From: Pseudoruegeria sp. HB172150
GTDB lineage: Bacteria > Pseudomonadota > Alphaproteobacteria > Rhodobacterales > Rhodobacteraceae
Reading direction: 5' to 3'
DNA length: 64,000 nucleotides
Assembly: GCF_013184805.1 (NCBI RefSeq)
Contig: NZ_JAATNG010000001.1
Coordinates: 1,054,001-1,118,000, forward strand
The number at the start of each line of letters is the position of its first letter. Positions within the stretch are counted from its first letter, which is position 1. The position numbers were made by a program, and so were the translations under genes. The notes below the pieces were generated by a model, which searched no databases, was not told the DNA's origin, and saw nothing but the letters and a program-made list of their open reading frames with translations. This document shows positions 50,296 to 59,039 of this stretch, one piece after another.

Positions 50296-51435
50296 ATGTC
50301 CGACACGCTCGCCATCGACAGCGCCACCGTGCGCCTGTTCCGCATCCCGCCGGCCACGGCGATGGAGGATGCGACCCATGTCGTCACCCGCATCGAGTTC
50401 ATACTCGTCGAGCTCACCTCCGGCGACAGCAAAGCCACCGGCCTCGGCTATACCGCCGGGGTCGGCGGCACCGCCACGGCGGCCCTGCTGCGCGACGATT
50501 GCCTGCCGCACCTGATCGGCCGCGACGCCCGCGACATTGGCGCGATCTGGCAGAACCTGCGCGACCATCTCTACCGCACCGGCTTCGGCGCCGTGACCAC
50601 GCTGGCGCTCGCCGCCATCGACACCGCCTTATGGGAGCTGAACGGGCTGGCGGACGGTCAGCCGCTCTGGCAGCGGGCCGGCGCCGCGACCCCCGGCATC
50701 CCCGCCTATGCCAGCCTGATCGACCTCCGGCCCCCCGGCACGCTTGGCGAGCATCTCGCAACACTCCGCGCCGAAGGCTACGACTGGTTCAAGATCAAGG
50801 TCGGCCTGCCGAATCTCGACGACGACCTCGCCCGCCTCGCCGCCGCCCGCGAAGCCATCGGCCCGGACGCGAAGCTCTCCGTCGACGCCAACATGGGCCT
50901 CGACCTCGAGGAAGCCGTCCGCCGCGCCCGCGCCTTCGCCCCCTTCAACCTCGCATGGTTCGAGGAGCCGCTTCCGGCAGAGGACATCCTCGGCCACGCC
51001 TCCCTCCGCGCCCAGACCGGCATCCCGGTCGCGGTCGGCGAAAGCCTCTACACCCCCGACGAAATCGCCCTCTACCTCCGCGCCGAAGCGGTGGACATCG
51101 TCCAGGCCGATATCGCCCGCATCGGCGGCATCACCCCGTGGCTCCGCACCGCCGACTTGGCCCATGCCGCCGGCCTGCCGATTGCGCCGCATTACATGGC
51201 CGAATGGGCCGTCCACCTGCTGCCCGCGATCCCGAACGGCCTCGTCCTCGAAAACGTCCTCGGCGCCGGCCTCGCCGATGTCGGCCTCGCCGCCCCTGGC
51301 TACCGTATCGAAACCGGCCGCGCCCTTCCGCCCGACGGCGCCGGCCATGGCATCCGTTTCCGCCTGACGGAAAACACCGCCCACGAGATCCCTCTCGGCC
51401 CGCTACTCATCACGCCGGAGCGAAGTCACAAGTAG
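50296..51435 (+). CDS. Mandelate-racemase/muconate-lactonizing-type enzyme (enolase superfamily)
   Basis: The 379-residue enolase-superfamily member has capping domain and barrel with Lys166-x-Lys168 (FKIKVG), metal ligands Asp197 (SVDANM), Glu223 (WFEEPL) and Glu249 (AVGESLY), and general base His299 (IAPHYM). The KxK/His arrangement is that of the mandelate racemase subgroup, i.e. acid-sugar dehydratases or epimerases. GGGAGGAAGCC precedes the ATG. It stands alone, and its substrate cannot be determined from sequence. Confidence 0.85.
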   Translation: MSDTLAIDSATVRLFRIPPATAMEDATHVVTRIEFILVELTSGDSKATGLGYTAGVGGTATAALLRDDCLPHLIGRDARDIGAIWQNLRDHLYRTGFGAVTTLALAAIDTALWELNGLADGQPLWQRAGAATPGIPAYASLIDLRPPGTLGEHLATLRAEGYDWFKIKVGLPNLDDDLARLAAAREAIGPDAKLSVDANMGLDLEEAVRRARAFAPFNLAWFEEPLPAEDILGHASLRAQTGIPVAVGESLYTPDEIALYLRAEAVDIVQADIARIGGITPWLRTADLAHAAGLPIAPHYMAEWAVHLLPAIPNGLVLENVLGAGLADVGLAAPGYRIETGRALPPDGAGHGIRFRLTENTAHEIPLGPLLITPERSHK

Positions 51436-51488
51436 CGCACGCCCGCGTGCAACCTGCTCGCCAAAGCGCCACGCCCCCGCTTCTTCTG

Positions 51489-51540
51489 GTCCGAAATATC
51501 CCGGGGGAGTCGCCGCAGGCGACGGGGGCAGAGCCCCCTC
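51489..51540. repeat. REP-like palindromic element
   Basis: After a CCGAAATATCCCGGGGGAG stretch, two hairpins follow: GTCGCC-GCA-GGCGAC (51509-51523) and GGGGGC-AGA-GCCCCC (51524-51538). Similar sequences occur in intergenic regions of many Rhodobacteraceae genomes (recalled, not searched). It lies between convergent genes and may serve as a bidirectional terminator. Confidence 0.6.
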
Positions 51541-51583
51541 GGCGCCCGACACAGGCGCAACCCTAAGCCAAGGCGTCCCGGAC

Positions 51584-52024
51584 TTACTCCAACAGGTCGG
51601 AAAGATCCGGAACCGGCGGCTGCCCCTCGAATTGCGGCGCCCCGTCCGGGATCACGTAGCCTTCGGATTTCTGCCCCGTGAACGCATGCCGGAACACCGT
51701 CAGCCCGCGCGCATCATCCAGAATACCGGCATGCAGGATGACCATCCCGGCACCCTCCACCACCACCGGCAGCGGCGAGCCGCACCTGTTGCAGAAGTTC
51801 CGCCGGTAGGCCGGCGGCTGGTCGAGGACCGGCGCCTCGTAACTTGCGATCCGCCCTTCGTCCCCGATCCAGCGGAACGCCTCTGCCGAGGCCGCGATCT
51901 CCGGCGCGAACAGCGCGCCGGTCGCCTTCCGGCAGCGCCGCGCATGACAGGCTTGTATCGGAGAGACCCAGCCTTCCAGCTCGAACCCGATCTCGCCGCA
52001 GAGGCAGGAGCCCGACAGCCGCAT
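51584..52024 (-). CDS. GFA-family zinc protein (CENP-V/GFA domain), copy 1
   Basis: The 146-residue protein has the GFA zinc cysteines: GSCLCGEIGFE at the N-terminus, QACHARRCRKATGALF, and NFCNRCGSPLPVV. The fold is that of glutathione-dependent formaldehyde-activating proteins, but most family members have no proven catalytic role. It lies 9 bp downstream of glpX on the same strand. A shorter relative is encoded at 55.9 kb. Confidence 0.85.
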   Translation of the reverse strand: MRLSGSCLCGEIGFELEGWVSPIQACHARRCRKATGALFAPEIAASAEAFRWIGDEGRIASYEAPVLDQPPAYRRNFCNRCGSPLPVVVEGAGMVILHAGILDDARGLTVFRHAFTGQKSEGYVIPDGAPQFEGQPPVPDLSDLLE

Positions 52025-52033
52025 CCCCGGCCG

Positions 52034-53026
52034 CTACCGCCCCGTCGCGGGGCGCGATGTCGGGTTGCGATAGACCATCCGCCGCACCGACCCGGTCTTC
52101 GACCGCATCAGGATCGTCTCGGTCTCAAGGAAGGCCGGCTCGCGCTTGATCCCGCTCAGGATCGAGCCGTCGGTGACGCCGGTCGCGGCAAAGATCACGT
52201 CCTGCGTGACCATGTCGTCGCGCGAATAGATCAGGTTCAGATCGGTGATCCCCGCCTTCGCGGCGCGGCCCCGCTCGTCGTCGTTGCGGAACAGCAGCTT
52301 GCCCCACATCTGCCCGCCCATACATTTCAGCGCGCTCGCGGCCAGCACCCCCTCCGGCGCGCCGCCCGAGCCCATGTACATGTCGATTCCGGTCTTCTCG
52401 TGCTCGGCGCAGTGGATCACGCCCGCCACGTCGCCATCGGTGATCAGCCGGATCGCGGCGCCGGTCGAGCGCAGTTCGGCGATCATGTCCTCGTGCCGCG
52501 GCCGTTCCAGCACGCAGACGGTGATGTCGGACGGATCGCAGCCCTTGGCCTTCGCCAGCTCCGCCACCCGTTCCGACGGCGACATGTCCAGGCTGACCGC
52601 GTCCACCGGATAGCCCGGCCCGATCGCCAGCTTCTCCATGTAGACGTCGGGCGCGTGCAGCAGCGTGCCGCGCGGCGCCATCGCGATCACGGTCAGCGCG
52701 TTCGGCATGTCCTTCGCGGTCAGTGTGGTGCCCTCCAGCGGGTCCAGCGCGATGTCCACCTCTGGCCCGTTGCCGTTGCCGACCTCCTCGCCGATATACA
52801 GCATCGGCGCCTCGTCGCGCTCGCCCTCGCCGATGACGACGACGCCCCTGATGTCCAGAAGGTTCAGCTGGTCGCGCATCGCGTTGACGGCGGCCTGGTC
52901 GGCGGCTTTCTCGTCGCCGCGCCCCACCAGCTTGGCAGAGGCCATCGCCGCGGCCTCCGAAACCCGCGCCAGCCCCAACGAGAGCATGCGGTCGTGAAAG
53001 ACGATATCGGCGGAAGTGTCAGGCAT
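52034..53026 (-). CDS. glpX: Fructose-1,6-bisphosphatase class II
   Basis: The 330-residue GlpX protein has metal-site motifs VVIGEGERDEAPMLYIGEEVG (residues about 60-80) and DIALDPLEGTTLTAKDMPNA (about 91-110), and later GSGGAPEGVLAASALKCMGG. It hydrolyses fructose-1,6-bisphosphate in gluconeogenesis and the Calvin cycle. In this context it gives the central gluconeogenic step used when growing on acids or amino sugars. Length and motifs are typical. Confidence 0.93.
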   Translation of the reverse strand: MPDTSADIVFHDRMLSLGLARVSEAAAMASAKLVGRGDEKAADQAAVNAMRDQLNLLDIRGVVVIGEGERDEAPMLYIGEEVGNGNGPEVDIALDPLEGTTLTAKDMPNALTVIAMAPRGTLLHAPDVYMEKLAIGPGYPVDAVSLDMSPSERVAELAKAKGCDPSDITVCVLERPRHEDMIAELRSTGAAIRLITDGDVAGVIHCAEHEKTGIDMYMGSGGAPEGVLAASALKCMGGQMWGKLLFRNDDERGRAAKAGITDLNLIYSRDDMVTQDVIFAATGVTDGSILSGIKREPAFLETETILMRSKTGSVRRMVYRNPTSRPATGR

Positions 53027-53254
53027 CTGGATGTCCCTGCGGCAATGAATACTGGTGCAACCTTCCTACCAGCCCCACGGTTTGCCGCAAGGTGCGCCGC
53101 CACCGCTTTGGTCGCTAACATTTTTCGCGCATCGGGTCCGGCGGCAAAGTGCCTTGCGGGACACAGGCTGACGTTGAAGCCGGGTCAGGGCCGCACCTGG
53201 CCGCGCTTTTCGGTTTTCCCGGTGCAGCCAAACCTGATATTCGAAACTTTGCAC

Positions 53255-53737
53255 ATGGCAGATGCAGCAAGAAAGGGGACTTCCCTGGCCACGGATTCCA
53301 TGATTATCCCCCGTTTGGGGCTTGTCTACACACGTCACCACGGCAGGGTCGACGTGCCAAGCATGCGGGACGCGTTCCTGCGATCCACCTCCTCGGACGC
53401 ATTCCGGCCCGGCATGAAGCGGCTGGTCGACATGTCGGACGTGACCGAGGTCGATATCGATTTCAACGCGATGATGCGCCGCGCGCAGGACGTTCAGCAG
53501 TATTTCGACAGGTTGCAGGTCTGGACGCGCATGTGCCTTTTCGCTCCGAATGCGCTCAGCTACGGCATGGCGCGCATGTTCCAGACCCTGGCAGAGGCCG
53601 ATGGCTCGCGCCTGACCGTCTCGGTGGTCGATAACGCCGCCGATGTGGCCACATTCCTCGAGATACCCGAAGAGGATATCGCGCATCTGCTTGACGGCAG
53701 CGCGCCGGAAAAGCTGGCGACGGGCGGCCAGGGCTGA
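53255..53737 (+). CDS. Conserved hypothetical protein
   Basis: The 160-residue frame from MADAARKGTSLATD has a core MIIPRLGLVYTRHHGRVDVP and then alternates helices and strands (KRLVDMSDVTEVDID, DNAADVATFLEIPEEDI). The pattern is like small STAS-like or response-regulator-associated proteins of the Rhodobacteraceae, but I do not recognise a family. The start could be the internal ATG at 53300, since neither start has a good ribosome-binding site. It converges on the lysophospholipase-like gene. Confidence 0.65.
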   Translation: MADAARKGTSLATDSMIIPRLGLVYTRHHGRVDVPSMRDAFLRSTSSDAFRPGMKRLVDMSDVTEVDIDFNAMMRRAQDVQQYFDRLQVWTRMCLFAPNALSYGMARMFQTLAEADGSRLTVSVVDNAADVATFLEIPEEDIAHLLDGSAPEKLATGGQG

Positions 53738-53780
53738 GACGCGGCCGGCCCGGAAACGGGCGGCGCGCCAAAGCTTGCCC

Positions 53781-53804
53781 GCTGCGCCCGACCCAGGGCG
53801 CAGC
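53781..53804. terminator. Hairpin between convergent genes
   Basis: Perfect 9-bp arms GCTGCGCCC/GGGCGCAGC with a 6-nt loop lie between convergent genes. No T-run follows; it may end transcription in both directions. Confidence 0.45.
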
Positions 53805-53821
53805 AGTGTCCGCCCTCCCGC

Positions 53822-54688
53822 TCAGGAGGCCGCCAGTTCCGCGCTGACCGGCTGACGGTCGTGCTTGCCAAGCTGAGCCTCCACCCAGCCCGCGATATCC
53901 GCGAAAACCTCTTCCTTGCCGATGTCGTTCAGCAGGTCGTGGTAATGCCCCTCGTAGAGCTTAAGCACCTTGTCCGCCGACCCGGCATGCTCGTAGAAAT
54001 ACTCGCTGCCCCTGCACACCGTCGCCTTGTCGTCGGTCCCGTGCAGGATCAGCACCGGCAGGGTGATCTGGCCAAAACTGTCATGCAGCCGCTCGTCCGC
54101 CCGCACCAGCGCCGCGACCGTGGCCGCGGGCTGCTTCTCGTCCTTGGTCAGCGGATCCGCCTCCAGCGCGGCCACCGCCGCGGGATCGCGCGAGAAATCC
54201 TTCATCGACAGTGCCAGCACGCCAAGATGCGGCGAGATATGCGACAGGCCCTTGATCGCCGACAGCAGGAAACCCGGCGCCGGCACCTGGAAGGCGAAGC
54301 TCTCGCAGATCAGCCCGTCGATCTCGTCCTGATGGTCGAGCGCATAGGTGCAGACCGTCACCCCGCCCGCGCTGTGGCCGAGCAGGTAGACCGGCAGGCC
54401 CGGATGCCGCTCTTTCGCGATCCCGATCATGCCGCGCACGTCGGCCACGTAATCGGCGATGTCCTCGACATAGAAACGCTCGCCTTCCGACTTGCCGCGC
54501 CCGCGCAGGTCGACCGCGAACACCGCGTACCCCCGCGCCGCGAACTGCTCCGCCGGCCAGATGTACTGTCCGCTGTGGGAATTCAGACCGTGGCAGATCG
54601 CGACCACGGCGCGCGGCGCGCCCGCCGGGTCCCAGGATCGCAGGTGAACCTTTACATTGCCGGCGCCGGTGAAATCTTCCTCATGCAT
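53822..54688 (-). CDS. Alpha/beta-hydrolase, lysophospholipase/monoglyceride-lipase-like
   Basis: The 288-residue protein from MHEEDFTGAGN has CHGLNSHSGQY (oxyanion region), LRGRGKSEG, the nucleophile elbow LLGHSAGG (Ser about 118), the acid in LHGTDDKATV and the base in YEGHYHDLLN. It is the PldB/monoglyceride-lipase type (Hydrolase_4). No signal peptide, so cytoplasmic. It diverges from the GlxA-type regulator gene. Confidence 0.85.
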   Translation of the reverse strand: MHEEDFTGAGNVKVHLRSWDPAGAPRAVVAICHGLNSHSGQYIWPAEQFAARGYAVFAVDLRGRGKSEGERFYVEDIADYVADVRGMIGIAKERHPGLPVYLLGHSAGGVTVCTYALDHQDEIDGLICESFAFQVPAPGFLLSAIKGLSHISPHLGVLALSMKDFSRDPAAVAALEADPLTKDEKQPAATVAALVRADERLHDSFGQITLPVLILHGTDDKATVCRGSEYFYEHAGSADKVLKLYEGHYHDLLNDIGKEEVFADIAGWVEAQLGKHDRQPVSAELAAS

Positions 54689-54870
54689 TGTCGTGCCTCC
54701 TTGTCTCGGGCCCGCCGCGTGGCACCCATCGCCACCGTGCAAGGCGAATAATTGAGCAGGCAGCCGCAAAGGCCGCGGATAATGGTGAGTCACACATGCA
54801 TCATGATGGCTGTGCTTCGGCGTTTCTGGTATGACGGCAGGTGTCAATTCCTTGACCGAAAGTGACACCG

Positions 54871-55878
54871 ATGTCCGCCGGTGCTGCCCCCGAAGAAATC
54901 GGTATCCTGGCCTACCCGGGCGCCCAGCTCGCCGCGGTCCACGGGCTGACCGATCTTCTGTCCATCGCCAGCCGCTTTTCCGCCGAAACCGGCGGTCCGG
55001 CCCTCGCCGTATCCCACTGGAGCCCGGGCCGTAGCGGCACAGCGGAGTTCGTCTGTACCTACCGCAGCACCGCCGGCGATGCACCGCCCGGCATCCTGAT
55101 CGTGCCGCCGACCATGGTCGACCTTCCCGATCCGGCGACCACCGCCCGCATCGCCGCCTGGCTCCTCGACCGCCACGCGCAGGGCGTCCAGCTGGTCTCG
55201 CTCTGCTCCGGCGTCGTCCTGCTCGCCGCGACCGGCCTGCTCGACGGCCGCACCGTCTCGACCCACCGCAACTACGCGGCCGAGATCACCGCGCGCCATC
55301 CGCAGGTGGCCGTCGACATCTCGGAACGCCTGATCGAATACCCCGGCCTGCTCACCGCCGGCGGCTTCATGGCCTGGGTCGATGTCGGCCTGCTGCTCGT
55401 CGAACGCCTGCTTGGCGCCCGCGTCCGGGACGAGACCGCGCGCTTCATTCTCACCGATCCCGCCGCCCGGTCGGCGCCGCTGCCGCGCTTCACCCCGCCG
55501 CACGCCCATTGCGACGCCGCCGTCCTGCGCGCGCAGGAGGCGGTGCACCTGAAGGACGGGCAGGACGTGACACTCGCCGCCATGGCCGCCGCCGCCCGGC
55601 TCGAACGCCGGACCTTCCTGCGCCGCTTCGCCGCCGCCACCGGCATGACCCCGGGCGAATACTGCCGCGCCGTGCGCATTGCCCGCGCGCGCGAACTGCT
55701 CGAAGGCGGCAACCTGCCGCTGAAACAGATCGCCGAGGTGCTGGGCTATGTCGACGTCAGCTCCTTCACCCGCGCCTTCCGCCGCGCCCACGGCCTGCCG
55801 CCCGGCGCGTATCGACGGCGGCACGGCGGTGCGGTGGCCGGGCAGGGGGAGCGGGTAGGCACCGCGATGCAGGTCTGA
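54871..55878 (+). CDS. GlxA-type AraC-family regulator (DJ-1/PfpI + AraC HTH)
   Basis: The 335-residue protein has an N-terminal DJ-1/PfpI-like ligand domain (about 10-190, with VSLCSGVVLLAATGLLDGR holding the elbow Cys) and a C-terminal AraC double HTH (about 235-325: TLAAMAAAARLERRTFLRRF and LKQIAEVLGYVDVSSFTRAF). These proteins control amine, betaine or amino-acid catabolic genes. The start ATG at 54871 is preferred to GTG 54862. It is followed 30 bp later by a GFA-family gene. Confidence 0.88.
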   Translation: MSAGAAPEEIGILAYPGAQLAAVHGLTDLLSIASRFSAETGGPALAVSHWSPGRSGTAEFVCTYRSTAGDAPPGILIVPPTMVDLPDPATTARIAAWLLDRHAQGVQLVSLCSGVVLLAATGLLDGRTVSTHRNYAAEITARHPQVAVDISERLIEYPGLLTAGGFMAWVDVGLLLVERLLGARVRDETARFILTDPAARSAPLPRFTPPHAHCDAAVLRAQEAVHLKDGQDVTLAAMAAAARLERRTFLRRFAAATGMTPGEYCRAVRIARARELLEGGNLPLKQIAEVLGYVDVSSFTRAFRRAHGLPPGAYRRRHGGAVAGQGERVGTAMQV

Positions 55879-55908
55879 ACACGGGACAGTCCCGGAAAGG
55901 CGCAGGCT

Positions 55909-56298
55909 ATGGCAAGACAGACGATCCACACCGGGGGCTGCCTCTGCGGCCATATCCGGTTCGAGGCACAGGGCCCGGCCCGGAAACCGCACACCTGTTC
56001 ATGCAGGATGTGCCAGCGCCACAGCGGCGCGCTGACCACCGCATGGGTCGAATTCCCAAGCGAAGCCGTCACCTGGACCGGCCCCGGTGGCGCGCCCGCA
56101 ACCTTCCGGTCCTCCGATTACTCCAGCCGCGCCTTCTGCCCGGTCTGCGGCAGCACGCTGGGCGCAATCGACGATGCACCGACGGTCGGCCTGCTGGTGG
56201 CCAGCTTCGACAGGACGGGGCGCAAGGATCTCGTGCCGGCTTCGCATTCGTACCGGGGCGGCAGGCCGAAATGGTGGCGCATCGAGATCAGCGCCTGA
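55909..56298 (+). CDS. GFA-family zinc protein, copy 2
   Basis: The 129-residue protein has cysteine motifs GGCLCGHIRFEA, TCSCRMCQRHSGALTT and AFCPVCGSTLGA, ending WWRIEISA. It is shorter and divergent from the 51.6-kb copy. Lying just downstream of the GlxA-type regulator on the same strand, it is perhaps controlled with it. Enzymatic activity is not established for this subgroup. Confidence 0.85.
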   Translation: MARQTIHTGGCLCGHIRFEAQGPARKPHTCSCRMCQRHSGALTTAWVEFPSEAVTWTGPGGAPATFRSSDYSSRAFCPVCGSTLGAIDDAPTVGLLVASFDRTGRKDLVPASHSYRGGRPKWWRIEISA

Positions 56299-56346
56299 CA
56301 GTCGCGCTCGCCCTACAACGGCCGTCGCCCGCGAAAGACCGCCCCG

Positions 56347-57633
56347 TCAGACCTCCTCGATCCGGATCGCCACCGGATGGCCCTCGACCACCCCGGTCGC
56401 GCCCATGGCGACAAGCGCCCGGTCCAGCGCCTCGCGCGGGCACTTGTGCGTCACGAACAGCACCGGCGCGGTCGTGCGCTGGTGGCGGTACTGCCGCATC
56501 CGGTCGATAGACACGCCGGCCTCGCCCAGCACCGTCGCCACCTTGGCCAGCGCGCCGGGTTTGTCCTGCAACTCCATCCGCAGATAGAATGGGGCAGGGG
56601 CCGTCGCCTTGGCCGGCACCGGTTTCTCCAGCGAAGACGCCGGCTGCCCGAAGGTCGAAACGCGGATGCCCCGCGCGATATCCAGCACGTCCGACATCAC
56701 GGCAGAGGCCGTCGGCCCTTCACCGGCGCCCGCGCCGCGCAGCACGATCTGGCCCACCGCGTCGCCCTCCAGCACCACCATGTTGGTGCCGCCCTCCAGC
56801 TGGCCCAGCGGGCTGTCCGCCGGAACCAGGCACGGCGCCATCCGCTGTTCCAGCCCGCGGCCGGTCATCTGCGCCACCCCAAGCAGCTTGATCCGGAACC
56901 CCATGTCGCGGGCCTGCTCGATATCGGCGATCTCGATCCGCTCGATCCCCTCCAGCTCGACCGAGCCGAAATCCACCTGCGTCCCGAACGCGATGGCCGA
57001 CAGCAGCGACAGCTTGTGCCCCGCGTCGATGCCGCCCACGTCCAGCGTCGGGTCGGCCTCGAGATAGCCAAGCGCATTGGCCTCCTCGAACACCTCCTCA
57101 TAGGGCAGCCCGGCATGCTCCATCCGCGTCAGGATATAGTTGCAGGTGCCGTTCATCACGCCCATGACGCGCTGCACCTCGTTACCGGCAAGCCCCTCGG
57201 TCAGCGCCTTGACCACCGGGATGCCGCCCGCCACCGCCGCCTCGAAGCGCAGCGCCACGCCCGCCTCCTCGGCGGCCAGGGCCAGGTCCTGCCCGTGCAG
57301 CGCCAGCATCGCCTTGTTTGCCGTCACCACGTCCTTGCCACCGGCGATGGCCGCCTCGGTCGCCGCCTTCGCGGGCCCGTCGGACCCGCCCATCAGTTCC
57401 ACGAACAGGTCGACGTCGTCGCGCCGGGCCAGCGCCACCGGGTCATCTTCCCAGGCATAGTCCTTCAGCCGCACGCCCCGGTCCTTGTCCCGGTTCCGCG
57501 CCGAGACCGCCACGATCTCCACGCTGCGTCCGGTTCGGGCCGTCAGCAGCTCCGCCTTGCGCTGGACGATCTTGACGACACCGGCACCGACGGTGCCGAG
57601 GCCCGCGATGCCAAGGCGCAGGGGGGTGGACAT
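56347..57633 (-). CDS. hom: Homoserine dehydrogenase
   Basis: The 428-residue enzyme from MSTPLRLGIAGLGTVGAGVV has the NAD(P) motif, ANKAMLALHG, MNGTCNYILTRMEHAGLPY (conserved NGTxNYIL), LEADPTLDVGGIDAGHKL (catalytic Asp and Lys) and a C-terminal ACT domain (MELQDKPGALAKVATVLGEAGVSIDRM) for feedback by threonine. It reduces aspartate semialdehyde for methionine and threonine synthesis. The start at 57633 is chosen because the Rossmann motif begins there. Confidence 0.95.
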   Translation of the reverse strand: MSTPLRLGIAGLGTVGAGVVKIVQRKAELLTARTGRSVEIVAVSARNRDKDRGVRLKDYAWEDDPVALARRDDVDLFVELMGGSDGPAKAATEAAIAGGKDVVTANKAMLALHGQDLALAAEEAGVALRFEAAVAGGIPVVKALTEGLAGNEVQRVMGVMNGTCNYILTRMEHAGLPYEEVFEEANALGYLEADPTLDVGGIDAGHKLSLLSAIAFGTQVDFGSVELEGIERIEIADIEQARDMGFRIKLLGVAQMTGRGLEQRMAPCLVPADSPLGQLEGGTNMVVLEGDAVGQIVLRGAGAGEGPTASAVMSDVLDIARGIRVSTFGQPASSLEKPVPAKATAPAPFYLRMELQDKPGALAKVATVLGEAGVSIDRMRQYRHQRTTAPVLFVTHKCPREALDRALVAMGATGVVEGHPVAIRIEEV

Positions 57634-57715
57634 GGGTGATATCTCCGTTGGCGATTGCATTCCGGCGCATTGGTTAGCCGGTCTTCCGGCCCCGTGCAAC
57701 GCGGCAAAACCGGCG

Positions 57716-58012
57716 TCAGCCGCCCAGACGCTCCAGCTCCGGCGTCAGGCGCAGCCGCGTGTCCTCGTTGACCGCGATGTCACGCAAGAGCTGGCCCCGC
57801 GCCCGCAAATTCGCCGCGCGCGCCGCCAGGATCTCCGCCTCGGACCCGTCAAGCTGTGCCATGCCGCGCCGCGCCAGGATGCCGTCGATCGGCACCAGTT
57901 CCGGATACTCCGCCCGCCGCGCCTCGGGCGAGACGGCCGAATCCAGGTCGGGAAAATCCGAGCAGCCAGAGAGAATCGCCACGCAGGCAACGCATAAGAG
58001 AGCAGGCCGCAT
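57716..58012 (-). CDS. Small lipoprotein of unknown function
   Basis: The 98-residue protein has a signal peptide and lipobox, MRPALLCVACVAILSGCSDF (cleavage before Cys17). The mature part is short and helical (ILAARAANLRARGQLLRDIA). It is probably anchored in the inner or outer membrane. No known family; it lies between hom and the TetR gene. Confidence 0.7.
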   Translation of the reverse strand: MRPALLCVACVAILSGCSDFPDLDSAVSPEARRAEYPELVPIDGILARRGMAQLDGSEAEILAARAANLRARGQLLRDIAVNEDTRLRLTPELERLGG

Positions 58013-58115
58013 GGGTGCGCCTTTGGGTTGAGATCAGCGCCCCAAGTATGGGCCAAATCCCCCTCTGCGCAAGGAACGCTTTGATAGGGGGCTGGCCTAC
58101 GGTACTATATTACGC

Positions 58116-58703
58116 ATGGTAAGGGCTTTGCATTACAAAGAACACCACACCGCCACACGGATCCGCGATGCGGCGATCAAGCTGTTTGCGGAGCATGGCT
58201 ATGCCGCCGTCTCGATGCGGCAGCTTGCGGCCGAAGTCGGGGTGCAGGCCGGCGCGCTCTACATCTACATCCCCGACAAGCAGACACTTCTCTACGACCT
58301 GATGCGCGATCATCTCGAGGAATTGCTGGCCGAATGGCGCGCGATGCCGAAGGGCGACGACCCGCTGCAGCGGCTCGAGGCCTTCGTCCGGTTTCATATC
58401 GACCACATGCTCGCCCGGCCCGATGCCGTCTTCGTAGCCTATATGGAACTCCGCAACCTTGCGCCGCAGAACTACGTCGCGATCACCGCGCTGCGCGGCG
58501 CCTACGAGCATGAGCTGGAACGCATCCTGCGCGACGGCATGCAGCAGAACCTGATGCGCGTCCCGGATGCGAAACTGACCACCAAGGCGCTGCTGGCGAT
58601 GATGACCGGCGTGACCGGCTGGTGCCGCGAGGGCGGCCGCCTGAGCCGGGAGCGTGTGGAACGGATCTACTGGAAGCTCGCGCGCCGCGCCGTCGGCGCC
58701 TGA
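58116..58703 (+). CDS. TetR/AcrR-family transcriptional regulator
   Basis: The 195-residue protein has an N-terminal HTH: TRIRDAAIKLFAEHGYAAVS, then MRQLAAEVGVQAGALYIYIP. A helical C-terminal ligand domain (TetR_C-type) follows. The ATG lies just after an AT-rich TACGGTACTATATTACG stretch that could hold its promoter or operator. The target genes are not evident: the neighbours are a lipoprotein gene and a small membrane-protein gene. Confidence 0.85.
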   Translation: MVRALHYKEHHTATRIRDAAIKLFAEHGYAAVSMRQLAAEVGVQAGALYIYIPDKQTLLYDLMRDHLEELLAEWRAMPKGDDPLQRLEAFVRFHIDHMLARPDAVFVAYMELRNLAPQNYVAITALRGAYEHELERILRDGMQQNLMRVPDAKLTTKALLAMMTGVTGWCREGGRLSRERVERIYWKLARRAVGA

Positions 58704-58721
58704 GCCGCGCAAACCCGGCCC

Positions 58722-59039
58722 TCACTCCGCCGGCAATATCTCCACGTCCTGCCGCAGGTCGCCGGACGCCGCATCGAAGATCAGGATGCGCTGATCCTCC
58801 GTTACCACCGCATACCAGCCGTCGCCCTGCGTGAACGCCTCCGCCACCGCGCCCTCGGGCAGGGCGATGCTGTCGGGCAGGGCGGGCCCGCCGCCGCTGC
58901 GCGTTCCGGGGAAGTTGGTGACAAGCACGGCGATCAGCACTATGAACCCGACGATCATCACAACCATCAGCACGGTCACCAGCCCTTTCAGGAGCTTCAG
59001 CGACCGCAAATCGCCAGCCTGTTCCGGAGCTTCCTCCAT
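58722..59039 (-). CDS. Small membrane protein (DUF6476-like)
   Basis: The 105-residue protein MEEAPEQAGDLRSLKLLKGL has one transmembrane helix (LVTVLMVVMIVGFIVLIAVL) and a periplasmic beta-rich tail (GDGWYAVVTEDQRILIFDAA). It is a conserved Rhodobacteraceae protein paired with rluD. Its start codon overlaps the rluD start codon on the other strand (shared CATG), and its ribosome-binding sequence GGGAGACGG lies inside the rluD gene. Confidence 0.75.
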   Translation of the reverse strand: MEEAPEQAGDLRSLKLLKGLVTVLMVVMIVGFIVLIAVLVTNFPGTRSGGGPALPDSIALPEGAVAEAFTQGDGWYAVVTEDQRILIFDAASGDLRQDVEILPAE